Shown piece by piece: positions 17,830 through 25,135 of a DNA stretch of 64,000 nt; the first letter of the stretch is position 1, and the number at the start of each line of letters is the position of its first letter. The stretch is from Geothrix edaphica. Lineage in GTDB: Bacteria > Acidobacteriota > Holophagae > Holophagales > Holophagaceae. Under the pieces are notes generated by a model that was not told the DNA's origin, did not search any database, and saw nothing but the letters and a program-made list of their open reading frames with translations. Where the stretch lies: contig NZ_BSDC01000001.1 in assembly GCF_030268045.1 (NCBI RefSeq), positions 1,646,396 to 1,710,395 of the forward strand, written 5' to 3'. The position numbers and the translations under genes were made by a program.

Positions 17830-17904
17830 GCGGGCGTAGTTCAGTGGTAGAACGTCAGCTTCCCAAGCTGAATGTCGCCAGTTCAATCCTGGTCGCCCGC
17901 TCCA
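17830..17904 (+). tRNA. tRNA-Gly (anticodon CCC)
   Basis: Complete cloverleaf: acceptor GCGGGCG / CGCCCGC, D arm GTTCAGTGGTAGAAC, anticodon stem TCAGC / GCTGA enclosing loop TTCCCAA (anticodon CCC, reads GGG glycine codons), T arm GCCAG-TTCAATC-CTGGT, discriminator T, and encoded CCA. It is a single tRNA gene on its own transcript. Confidence 0.95.
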
Positions 17905-17941
17905 AATCAGAAGGCCCGCCATTCGGCGGGTCTTCTGATTT
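17904..17941 (+). terminator. Terminator of the tRNA-Gly gene
   Basis: 17-pair stem (17904-17920 with 17925-17941; one G-T pair) with loop ATTC and A-rich/T-rich ends. It begins at the last base of the tRNA CCA and could also end the convergent minus-strand gene at 17979. Confidence 0.8.
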
Positions 17942-17978
17942 GGAGTCGGAGAAAGGATGGGACCGGACGAACGATGAC

Positions 17979-19088
17979 CTACCCCTTCCCCTGCGCCTTC
18001 TGTTCAAGGAACCGCTTGGCTTCGCGGCGCAGCAGTTCGGCCACGTTGCGGTCCTTCACCAGCAGCTTCATGTCGCTCTCGAGCAGACGCTTGAAGTGGG
18101 TCATGGCCAGGGGGAGCGGGGTGCGCGGGTTCAGGACCAGAGCCTTGGTGATGGTGTATTTCTTCATCCATTCCCGGTTGCTGGCGATGATCCGCAGCAC
18201 CTCGTCGTTCACGGTGCGCATCTGCGCGATGTAGGCCACCTCGCCTTCCGTGATTCGACCGTTCCGCATGACGTTCACCTGGATGAGGCGGTTGGCCTCG
18301 CGGATGAGGATGGTGCGCTCCTCCTTGCCGCCCTTGATGGCCAGCATGATCTTCTGGTTGGTCCGCAGCTTCGCCACGCGCTGAGAGAGGGTGAGGACGA
18401 TCTCCTCGCCCTGGTCGTCCACCAGGGGCCTCTGGGCCAGCAGGCGCCGCTCCGCGGCCATCTCCTCGGACTCGATCTCCGCCTCTTCCTCTTCCCTGGA
18501 CTTCTCTTTCGGCAGGGGCAGCTCCGCCCAGGCCTTGTCCAGGTGCCCCGCCTCCACCTCGTCGAGGATCTCCAGCCGCTCCTTCTTGACCTCCTCGGGG
18601 ACCAGGCGCAGCACATCGAACCGATACTCGTTCACGCGGCGCTTGATGACGTACTCGCCCTCGGGATGCTCCTCCAGCAGGTCGAGGATCCTCGGCCGCG
18701 CCATCCACATCACCTGGTTGTTCAGCACGATCTCCAGCACCGAGCCAGGCAGGCTGGGGACCGAGGCCTCCACGATCTCCGCCGTCAGCGACGGGTTCAG
18801 CAGGGCCTCCTCCAGCAGGGCCGGCTCTTTCCGGTGGCAGAGCACCAGCTGCAGGGGCCCCGGCGGTTCTACGGCATCAAGGAAAACCCCCGCCAGCATG
18901 GACTCGGGCATGGCCCCGAGGCACTCGAGGGCCCGGGCCGTGTAGGGCGTTTCCCGAAGCGCGGCGTGGGCCAGGGCCTGGAGGAGATCCCTGGTCGGAA
19001 CCGGCAGGCCCCCGCCCACCAAGGTCATCCCCATGGGCTCAGGCAGGGTGCCCTGCAGGAAACGTTCGACAATGGGGTTCAGACTCAT
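17979..19088 (-). CDS. Uncharacterised 369-residue protein of the RodZ-MoxR operon
   Basis: I do not recognise a named family. The protein is soluble with no signal or membrane segment. The first 165 residues look like short helical repeats; residues about 185-215 are very acidic and coiled-coil-like (KEKSREEEEAEIESEEMA). The C-terminal 140 residues are rich in basic/hydrophobic helices (LSQRVAKLRTNQKIMLAIKG, ILIREANRLIQVNVMRNGRI). ATG 19088 overlaps the stop of the RodZ-like gene, so it is the last member of a coupled four-gene operon. A structural or scaffold role is plausible but unproven. Confidence 0.8.
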   Translation of the reverse strand: MSLNPIVERFLQGTLPEPMGMTLVGGGLPVPTRDLLQALAHAALRETPYTARALECLGAMPESMLAGVFLDAVEPPGPLQLVLCHRKEPALLEEALLNPSLTAEIVEASVPSLPGSVLEIVLNNQVMWMARPRILDLLEEHPEGEYVIKRRVNEYRFDVLRLVPEEVKKERLEILDEVEAGHLDKAWAELPLPKEKSREEEEAEIESEEMAAERRLLAQRPLVDDQGEEIVLTLSQRVAKLRTNQKIMLAIKGGKEERTILIREANRLIQVNVMRNGRITEGEVAYIAQMRTVNDEVLRIIASNREWMKKYTITKALVLNPRTPLPLAMTHFKRLLESDMKLLVKDRNVAELLRREAKRFLEQKAQGKG

Positions 19089-19903
19089 GGCGCGGTTCCG
19101 TCCTCTTCGTCATCGGGGGGCTGGGGCTCGGCGGGCGTGGGGGCCGGCGGCGCCGGTGGCCGGAGCCAGCGACCCTCGGCATCGAAGTGGCCGGACCAGG
19201 CCTCGCCCACGTTCTGGCCGTGGGCGATCCGCACGCCGGCCACCTCCACGTTCACCACGCCTGCGTTGTCCAGGCTGAGGGCGAACGGCCCCTTCACGCG
19301 GAGCCGCCAAGGCTCCGACACACGCAGGGTGCGGGCCTGGGCCGGCGCCCCCGATTCCGGGGAGGGCTCCAGGCGAACCTCGCAGGTGTCCAGAGCCCGC
19401 AGGCTGATCAGCACGCCCTGGTCGTTGAGGGGGGCCTCCGGCAGCAGCTCCCCCAGCACGGGATAGGGCGAGGTGGAGGGCGCCGGCGGCGGCGGCAGGG
19501 CGGCCTTGGGGAGGCTGGTCAGGTAGCTGGCGGCCACCTTCCGGCCGAGGCTGGGGCCAGGCACCACCAGCCAGGCGGCCACCAGCACCGAGGCGGCGGT
19601 GAGGAGGCCCATGACGATGCGCTCGAGCCGCTCCTGCCTGGGATCGGGAGGCGCCAGCTCCCGCACGCCGGGCACGGTCTGGAAGGCGCCCGTGTGGAAG
19701 TCCAGATCCACCCCCAGGCGCGCGGCCAGCTGCCGGGCCAGGGGCCGGGGCCGGCCCGGCGGGAGGGCCGCCCAGTCATCAGCCTCGATGGCCTCGATGT
19801 GGCGCACTGGCAGCTTCAGCTCCACCGCGAGGATCTCGCGGGAGAGCCCCTTCGCCACGCGCGCGTCCCGCAGGATCTGGCCTACGGTCTCGCCCTCTCT
19901 CAT
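19085..19903 (-). CDS. RodZ-like helix-turn-helix membrane protein
   Basis: 272-residue bitopic protein. Residues about 5-70 form an Xre-type HTH (VGQILRDARVAKGLSREIL, PVRHIEAIEADDWAALP), one membrane helix lies at about residues 97-117 (VMGLLTAASVLVAAWLVV), and the extracytoplasmic C-terminus (ISLRALDTCEVRL, PWRLRVKGPFALSLDNAG) matches the DUF4115 domain of RodZ. RodZ links MreB to the envelope. ATG 19903 is chosen because it forms an ATGA overlap with the MoxR stop; an ATG three codons earlier would extend further into moxR. No mre genes are nearby. Confidence 0.82.
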   Translation of the reverse strand: MREGETVGQILRDARVAKGLSREILAVELKLPVRHIEAIEADDWAALPPGRPRPLARQLAARLGVDLDFHTGAFQTVPGVRELAPPDPRQERLERIVMGLLTAASVLVAAWLVVPGPSLGRKVAASYLTSLPKAALPPPPAPSTSPYPVLGELLPEAPLNDQGVLISLRALDTCEVRLEPSPESGAPAQARTLRVSEPWRLRVKGPFALSLDNAGVVNVEVAGVRIAHGQNVGEAWSGHFDAEGRWLRPPAPPAPTPAEPQPPDDEEDGTAP

Positions 19904-20883
19904 CCCGCCCATCCCACGGGCAGTTCCTTGACCAGGCGGGCCAGGTGCTCCCGGCGATCAGTCCGGCTGAGGCGCCGGTCGTCCAGGCTGCCGCGATGGG
20001 CCATGGTGTCCGCCAGGGTGGCCTGCAGGTCATCGGGCGTGATGAAGTCGCGGCCCTCCAGCCAGGCCTCCGCCTGGGCCAGCCCGAGCCAGTGCTTCAC
20101 GGCCCGGGTGGAACAGAAACCGCCACCAGTGCGGATGCGGTCCACCATCCGCTCGGCGTAATCCATCACCGCCTCGGACACGCGGACGGCCCGCACCGCG
20201 GCGCGGGCCAGTTGCCAGCCATCCAGATCCAGGGCGGGACGCAGCCCGTCCAGCCGCTCGGAACCCGCCTCGCCCTTGAGGATCCGCCGCTCCGCCTCGC
20301 GGTCCGGGTAGCCCAGGTGCAGGGAGCAGGAGAACCGGTCCAGCTGACTCTCCGGCAGGGGGAAGGTGCCCGCGTGGTCCAGGGGATTCTGGGTGGCGAT
20401 GACGAAGAACGGATCCGGGAGCTTGTGGGTGCTGCGGTCCAGAGTCACCTGTCCTTCGACCATTGCCTCGAGCATGGCGCTCTGGGTCTTGGGGCCGATG
20501 CGGTTCAGCTCGTCCAGCAGCAGCACCTGGCAGAACACAGGGCCGGGCTGGAATCGGAAGGCCTGTTCCTTGGCGTCCCAGAGGTGCACGCCCAGCAGGT
20601 CCGAGGGCAGCAGGTCGTTGGTGCCCTGCACCCGCTGGAAGCTGCCGCCGAGGATGCGGGAGAGCCCCTTGGCCAGGGTGGTCTTGCCCACCCCGGGCAG
20701 ATCCTCCAGCAGCACGTGCCCCCCCGCCAGCAGCGCCGCGAAGGCGCGCCGCACCTGGGCATCCTTCCCCACCACCACGGCCTGGAGCGCCGCGAGGCCC
20801 GCCCGGGCTGCGGGACGGACAGCCTCCGGCGACCGCACCGGCGGGGCGAGGACGGGAGGGGCCTGGGCTGGGTCCTGGATCAT
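19900..20883 (-). CDS. MoxR-family AAA+ ATPase
   Basis: 327-residue chaperone-like ATPase. Walker A LEDLPGVGKTTLAKGL (about residue 58-73), Walker B VLLLDELNRIGPKTQSAMLEAM, sensor ATQNPLDHAGTFPLPESQLDRF, all MoxR signatures. MoxR proteins usually act with a VWA-domain partner on envelope or cofactor assembly; no VWA gene is present here. Instead it is coupled by ATGA overlaps to a degenerate NtrC-like regulator upstream and a RodZ-like protein downstream. Confidence 0.92.
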   Translation of the reverse strand: MIQDPAQAPPVLAPPVRSPEAVRPAARAGLAALQAVVVGKDAQVRRAFAALLAGGHVLLEDLPGVGKTTLAKGLSRILGGSFQRVQGTNDLLPSDLLGVHLWDAKEQAFRFQPGPVFCQVLLLDELNRIGPKTQSAMLEAMVEGQVTLDRSTHKLPDPFFVIATQNPLDHAGTFPLPESQLDRFSCSLHLGYPDREAERRILKGEAGSERLDGLRPALDLDGWQLARAAVRAVRVSEAVMDYAERMVDRIRTGGGFCSTRAVKHWLGLAQAEAWLEGRDFITPDDLQATLADTMAHRGSLDDRRLSRTDRREHLARLVKELPVGWAG

Positions 20884-22133
20884 GGGGCCTTCCGGGGGAG
20901 AGGGCTTTCTCTATCTTCCAGAGGGATGCCATGGTCCCGCAAGCGCTGAGCCAGGCCGCGCAGGGTGAGGCCGAGGCGTTCCGCCGCCTCCGGAAGGTCG
21001 CCGTCAGACTGGGCGAGGGCCCGCCGCAGCAGCTGGGCCTCGGCTGATCGCGCAGCGGCCCGCACCATGGCGTCCAGAGGCCCCCGCTCGGGCCAGGGCA
21101 GACTCAGGAGCTCCGAGCAGCCCAGTTCCAGGTCCGGGAAGGCCCGGATGGCGGGCCCGTCCGAGAGGCCCAGGGTCCGGCCCAGCAGGGCCTCCAGCTC
21201 CCGCACGTTCCCCGGCCAGGCGTGTTCGAGCAGCTGGCGCTCCGCCGGCCGCTCCAGCCAGGGGACCGGCCGGCCCTCCAGGCGGGCACCCCGTTCCAGC
21301 AGCGCCTTGGCCAGGGCCAGGAGATCCTCCCGGCGCTCGCGCAGGGGCGGCACCCGCAGCTCGAGCGCGCCCAGGCGCTGGGCCAGCTCCGGAGCCAGCG
21401 ATGCCCCCGCTTCCAGTCCCGCCAGCCAGTGGAACCCCGGACCGGCCGCATCCATGGCCCGGATCAGGGGCGCGACGGACTCCGGCGCCAGGTGCTCCAG
21501 CCCCGCCAGGTACAGGCTTCCCCCCTGGACCCGCTGGAGGAGGGCCGGGTCCGGTCCCTCGGGTCCCAAGGTGGCTGCGGCCAGCGCGAGGTAGGGCGCG
21601 CCGGGATGGCGCAGGGTATGGAGGCGCCGGGCGCACCGGCCCTTGCCCGCCCCCCGCTCGCCGAGGAAGAGCACCGGCAGGTCCGTGCCCGCCGCCCGCC
21701 GCAGGGCCTGGTCCAGGGCCTGCATGGGGGCGCTGTGGGCGATCCATGGCTCGGCGGGGTCCGGCGGCGGCGCGCCCACCAGGGCCCGCAGGCGGTCCAA
21801 CAGGGCCAGGAAGACCTCCAGGTCGAAGGGCTTGGGCAGGAAATCCTCCGCCCCCAGGCGCATGGCCGCCACGATGTCCCGGGGCTCCCCGAAGGCGGAC
21901 ATGAGCACCACCCGCAGCGTGGGGTGCAGCTGGCGGGCCCGGCGGATCAGCTCCAGGCCGCTCATGCCCGGCAGGCGCAGGTCCGTCACCAGGACCTGGG
22001 ATGGCGCCGCTTCCAGGGCGCGCAGGGCCTCCTGCGGATCCGCCACCGCCCGCACGGTCCAGGCCGAGCCCTCGAGGGCCTGGATCAGCAGGCGCCGGAA
22101 GCTGTCCTTGTCCTCGACGAGCAGAAGGTCCAT
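20880..22133 (-). CDS. NtrC-like response regulator with degenerate AAA+ domain
   Basis: 417-residue protein with an intact receiver (residues 1-120: LLLVEDKDSF, phosphoacceptor in LVTDLRLPGMSG, conserved Lys in LPKPF), a sigma54-activator-like AAA+ domain and a Fis-type C-terminal helix-turn-helix. The AAA+ domain is eroded: the Walker A is GERGAGKGRCARR, the GAFTGA loop is absent, and the Walker B region reads GGSLYLAGLEHL without the DE pair. The HAWPGNVRELEALL sensor II block is kept. It probably binds DNA or partners without activating sigma54. It is the first gene of the moxR operon. Confidence 0.85.
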   Translation of the reverse strand: MDLLLVEDKDSFRRLLIQALEGSAWTVRAVADPQEALRALEAAPSQVLVTDLRLPGMSGLELIRRARQLHPTLRVVLMSAFGEPRDIVAAMRLGAEDFLPKPFDLEVFLALLDRLRALVGAPPPDPAEPWIAHSAPMQALDQALRRAAGTDLPVLFLGERGAGKGRCARRLHTLRHPGAPYLALAAATLGPEGPDPALLQRVQGGSLYLAGLEHLAPESVAPLIRAMDAAGPGFHWLAGLEAGASLAPELAQRLGALELRVPPLRERREDLLALAKALLERGARLEGRPVPWLERPAERQLLEHAWPGNVRELEALLGRTLGLSDGPAIRAFPDLELGCSELLSLPWPERGPLDAMVRAAARSAEAQLLRRALAQSDGDLPEAAERLGLTLRGLAQRLRDHGIPLEDRESPLPRKAP

Positions 22134-22143
22134 GGGTAGACGC

Positions 22144-22171
22144 TATCAGCTATCAGCTGTCGGCTGTCGAC
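22144..22171. repeat. Four tandem 7-base units (TATCAGC/TGTCGGC type)
   Basis: TATCAGC TATCAGC TGTCGGC TGTCGAC in direct tandem, lying between the aroDE stop and the response-regulator start and overlapping the last codons of aroDE. The same GCTGATA heptamer family is a frequent intergenic repeat in several phyla. Confidence 0.8.
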
Positions 22172-23555
22172 TTGCCCCAGCACAGTCCGTGAGGAACCGC
22201 CGACTCTGGGCCTCGGCCTGGGCGTCGAAGAGGGCCGCGCCCGAGACCAGCTCCAGACCGGCCTGTCGGGCCCAGGCTGCGAAGGCGGTGTCCTCCTTGT
22301 AGATCCACTCCATGGCCCAGCGGGCGCTGGGAAGCGCGGCCTCCAGCAGCTCGGGGAAAGGTGGCGGGTCTTCCGGCTTCATGCCCAGGCTGGTGGCCTG
22401 CATGACACCCACCGGCGCGAAGGCGGTCACGACCCCGGGGGCGACGGGAGCCTGGCGCGAGGCCTGCAGCACGGGCCGGCCCGCGGCCTCCAGCACCGCG
22501 CGGCTCGTGCGGCCCACACCACCGCCACCGAGGAGCAGCACGGGGCCCGGCTCAAGCTGCGACAGGGCCTGGCCAAGCGCCTCGGCGTCTGTGTTGGCCC
22601 CCTGCCAGGGCTCCCCCAGCGATCGGCGCCAGAGGGTGTTCAGGGGGCCCTCCTGGCCGAGGGCCCGCGGCAGGGTCAGCTTGAGGGGCGCGGTGATGCT
22701 GAGGCCCAGGATGCCGAGCGCCTCCAGAGCCTCCGCCGCCTCATCCGCATCGCCGCACACCAGGGGGAGGTAGACGAGATTCTTGAAGGCCTTCTGGAAC
22801 CGCGGGTTGTGGAAGGCCGGGCCCCGGGAGTGCAGCACGGGATCCCCGATGACGCCGCAGAGGCCGTGGCTCTGGCCCAGCTGCGCGCAGCGCCAGGCCC
22901 GGAGGGTGGCCAGGGGGAGCTGGCCCGGAGCGGCCGCGGGACCATCATCCGGCGCCGCATAGGTGAAGGCGCCGCCCCAGGCTCCCTGCATGGCCCGGCT
23001 GGGAAGGCCCTTCGGCCCCATGAGGAAGGCGGAGAGGGCCACGCCCTGATTCCGGGCCCAGGCCAGAGCGGGCCGAAGGCGGCCGTTGTCCCCCAGGCGT
23101 CCGGCCCAGCCCACCCACTTGAAGGCGTCGCCTTCGGGAAGGGCCGCCAGCCGCTGATCCAGGTCGAAAACACCGGGCGCCACATGCACCGAGCGCAACA
23201 GGCCCACCCCGGGCCGGGCAGCCTGGAGCTCCGGCGGCACCGGCAGGTCCCATTCCAGGTCCACCCAGGTTGGTCCGGCCGCCACGGCCCGCAGCAGGTA
23301 GGCCAGCCGTCCCGCCTCGTCCTCGTCCGGCCAGCGGCCGCCCTCGGATTGCCGCCGACAGGTCACGAGGCAGCGGCCCCCAAGCGCCCGGACCAGGTCC
23401 CCGGGATCGGCTTCTGGAAAGAGATCCAGCCTCAGTTCAGGCAGCGCGCCCGGCCCCAGGCTGCGGGCACAGGTGAGGGCCTGGCCCCAGGTGGCGTGGG
23501 TCAAGGTCACCAGATGGAAGGGAAGGGGCATCACAGGGAGGCGCTCACAGGTCAT
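22146..23555 (-). CDS. aroDE: 3-dehydroquinate dehydratase / shikimate dehydrogenase fusion
   Basis: 469-residue bifunctional enzyme for steps three and four of the shikimate pathway. The N-terminal ~215 residues are a type I dehydroquinase: ELRLDLFPEAD, LVTCRR, SVHVAP with the catalytic His, and FKWVGWAGRLGD with the Schiff-base Lys. The C-terminal part is AroE: GVIGDPVLHSRGPAFHN, SITAPLKLTL (Lys), GANTDAEALGQAL (Asp), and the NADP loop LLLGGGGVGRTSRAVL. The AroE SLSP block is altered to HSRGPA. The last residues are encoded by a tandem heptamer repeat. ATG 23555 is taken; ATG 23531 would also leave both domains whole. Confidence 0.92.
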   Translation of the reverse strand: MTCERLPVMPLPFHLVTLTHATWGQALTCARSLGPGALPELRLDLFPEADPGDLVRALGGRCLVTCRRQSEGGRWPDEDEAGRLAYLLRAVAAGPTWVDLEWDLPVPPELQAARPGVGLLRSVHVAPGVFDLDQRLAALPEGDAFKWVGWAGRLGDNGRLRPALAWARNQGVALSAFLMGPKGLPSRAMQGAWGGAFTYAAPDDGPAAAPGQLPLATLRAWRCAQLGQSHGLCGVIGDPVLHSRGPAFHNPRFQKAFKNLVYLPLVCGDADEAAEALEALGILGLSITAPLKLTLPRALGQEGPLNTLWRRSLGEPWQGANTDAEALGQALSQLEPGPVLLLGGGGVGRTSRAVLEAAGRPVLQASRQAPVAPGVVTAFAPVGVMQATSLGMKPEDPPPFPELLEAALPSARWAMEWIYKEDTAFAAWARQAGLELVSGAALFDAQAEAQSRRFLTDCAGASRQPTADS

Positions 23556-23618
23556 CGTAGCCTGCCCCGGGGCCGGCGCGGGACGGGCCCGACGTCCTTC
23601 GGCCCTCATTCATGAGCA

Positions 23619-23709
23619 TGGTTTACCAACTTAAGAAAGTGGTGACGCCACCATTCACTACCGATTGGTCTGCTACCATCTGCGTCATCATCGGTCGGTG
23701 GTCAGACCA
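23619..23709. promoter_or_regulatory. Cluster of four TGGT/ACCA dyads, one matching the FadR-subfamily operator
   Basis: The aroDE/dcuA intergenic region holds TGGT..ACCA inverted repeats at 23619-23628 (gap 2), 23640-23653 (gap 6), 23676-23688 (gap 5) and 23699-23709. The last, TGGTCAGACCA, is a perfect match to the TGGTCNGACCA operator of the GntR/FadR subfamily and lies about 30 bases before the dcuA start, where it could block transcription. Confidence 0.6.
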
Positions 23710-23739
23710 CAGGACCGAAAAAATCTAGGAGGTTCAAAG

Positions 23740-25074
23740 ATGTCCCCAGCCTTGATGTTCTGGACCCAATTCTTCCTCGTGCTTGCCGCCATCCTTCTGG
23801 GCATCCGGAAGGGCGGCGTCGCCCTGGGCCTCATCGGCGGCCTGGGCGTGGCCGTGCTGGTGCTGCTGTTCCGCGTCGCCCCCGGCACCCCGCCCATCGA
23901 CGTGATGCTCATCATCCTGGCGGTGGTGACGGCCTCGGCCACCCTCCAGGTGGCGGGCGGCCTCGACTACCTGGTGCAGCTGACGGAGCGCGTCCTCCGC
24001 GCCCACCCCAAGTACGTCACCATCCTCGCCCCACTCTCCACGTTCCTGCTCACGGTCTGCGTGGGCACGGGGCACGCGGTCTACGCGCTGCTGCCGGTCA
24101 TCTCCGACGTGGCCCTGAAGACCCGCATCCGCCCCGAGCGTCCCATGGCCATCTCCAGCGTGGCCTCCCAGATGGGCATCACCGCCAGCCCGGTGGCTGC
24201 CGCCGTGACCACCTTCCTGGCCATGGCCGCCAAGAACGGCCATCCCGTGGGCCTCTTCGACATCGTCCGCATCACCCTGCCCGCCGGCATCATCGGCGTG
24301 CTGGCCGCGGCGGCCTGGAGCTTCAACCGAGGCAAGGAGCTGGACCAGGATCCGGAGTTCCTGGAGCGCATGAAGGACCCCGAGTTCGCCAAGGCCCTGG
24401 ATGCCAACGTGACCACCCTCGACAAGAAGATCCCCTTCACCGCCAAGCTCTCGGTGGGGCTCTTCTTCGCCGGCGTGCTGACCATCATCCTCATCGCCAT
24501 GAAGCCCAGCCTGCTCCCCCTGGTGAACGGCAAGGCCGTGCCCATGACCACCGTGGTCCAGATCGTCATGCTGGCCTTCGGCTCCTTCATCCTCTTCGCC
24601 ACCCAGGTCAAGGCCCCGGACATCGCCCGCTCCAGCGTCTTCATCGCGGGCATGATCGCCGTCGTCTCCATCTTCGGCATCGCCTGGATGAGCGAGACCT
24701 TCATCAAGGCCAACGAGGGCTACCTGGTGGCCAACATCAAGGCCATGGTGCAGATGGCGCCCTGGACCTTCGCCCTGGCCATGTTCGCCGTCTCCGCCTT
24801 CGTGAAGAGCCAGGCCGCCACCCTCACCATCATGCTGCCCTTCGGCTACGCCCTCGGCCTGCCCACGTCCCTGCTGCTGGGCCTCATCCCCGCAAGCTAC
24901 GCCTACTTCTTCTTCGCCTTCTACCCCAGCGACCTCGCCGCCATCAACATGGACCGCACCGGCACCACGCGGATCGGCAAGTACCTCCTCAACCACAGCT
25001 TCATGATCCCCGGCCTCATCGGCGTCAGCGTCTCCACCTGCGTCGCCTACGGGCTGTCGAAGATCCTCGGCTGA
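23740..25074 (+). CDS. dcuA: Anaerobic C4-dicarboxylate transporter, DcuA/DcuB family
   Basis: 444-residue inner-membrane carrier for fumarate, malate, aspartate and succinate exchange or uptake. It shows the Dcu layout: hydrophobic N-terminus, ILAVVTASATLQVAGGLDYL, GTGHAVYALLPVI, RPERPMAISSVASQMGITASPVAAA (the most conserved family block), and C-terminal YPSDLAAINMDRTGTTRIG. ATG 23740 has AGGAGG at 23727. Upstream is a cluster of GntR-like operators. A second dicarboxylate carrier is convergent, and a tartrate/D-malate-type dehydrogenase follows, making a dicarboxylate-use island. Confidence 0.92.
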   Translation: MSPALMFWTQFFLVLAAILLGIRKGGVALGLIGGLGVAVLVLLFRVAPGTPPIDVMLIILAVVTASATLQVAGGLDYLVQLTERVLRAHPKYVTILAPLSTFLLTVCVGTGHAVYALLPVISDVALKTRIRPERPMAISSVASQMGITASPVAAAVTTFLAMAAKNGHPVGLFDIVRITLPAGIIGVLAAAAWSFNRGKELDQDPEFLERMKDPEFAKALDANVTTLDKKIPFTAKLSVGLFFAGVLTIILIAMKPSLLPLVNGKAVPMTTVVQIVMLAFGSFILFATQVKAPDIARSSVFIAGMIAVVSIFGIAWMSETFIKANEGYLVANIKAMVQMAPWTFALAMFAVSAFVKSQAATLTIMLPFGYALGLPTSLLLGLIPASYAYFFFAFYPSDLAAINMDRTGTTRIGKYLLNHSFMIPGLIGVSVSTCVAYGLSKILG

Positions 25075-25090
25075 GCACCGCTTCCGACGT

Positions 25091-25120
25091 AAAAAGCCCC
25101 GCCATCCGGCGGGGCTTTTT
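25091..25120. terminator. Bidirectional terminator between the two dicarboxylate carriers
   Basis: Perfect 13-base stem AAAAAGCCCCGCC / GGCGGGGCTTTTT with loop ATCC. It has T-runs on both strands and serves the convergent dcuA (+) and DASS (-) genes. Confidence 0.92.
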
Positions 25121-25135
25121 TGCAGGTTGGGAAAG

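Noticed and set aside
20880..22133. Functional sigma54 activator
   Set aside because: GAFTGA loop and Walker B acids are absent, so activation of sigma54 is not supported.
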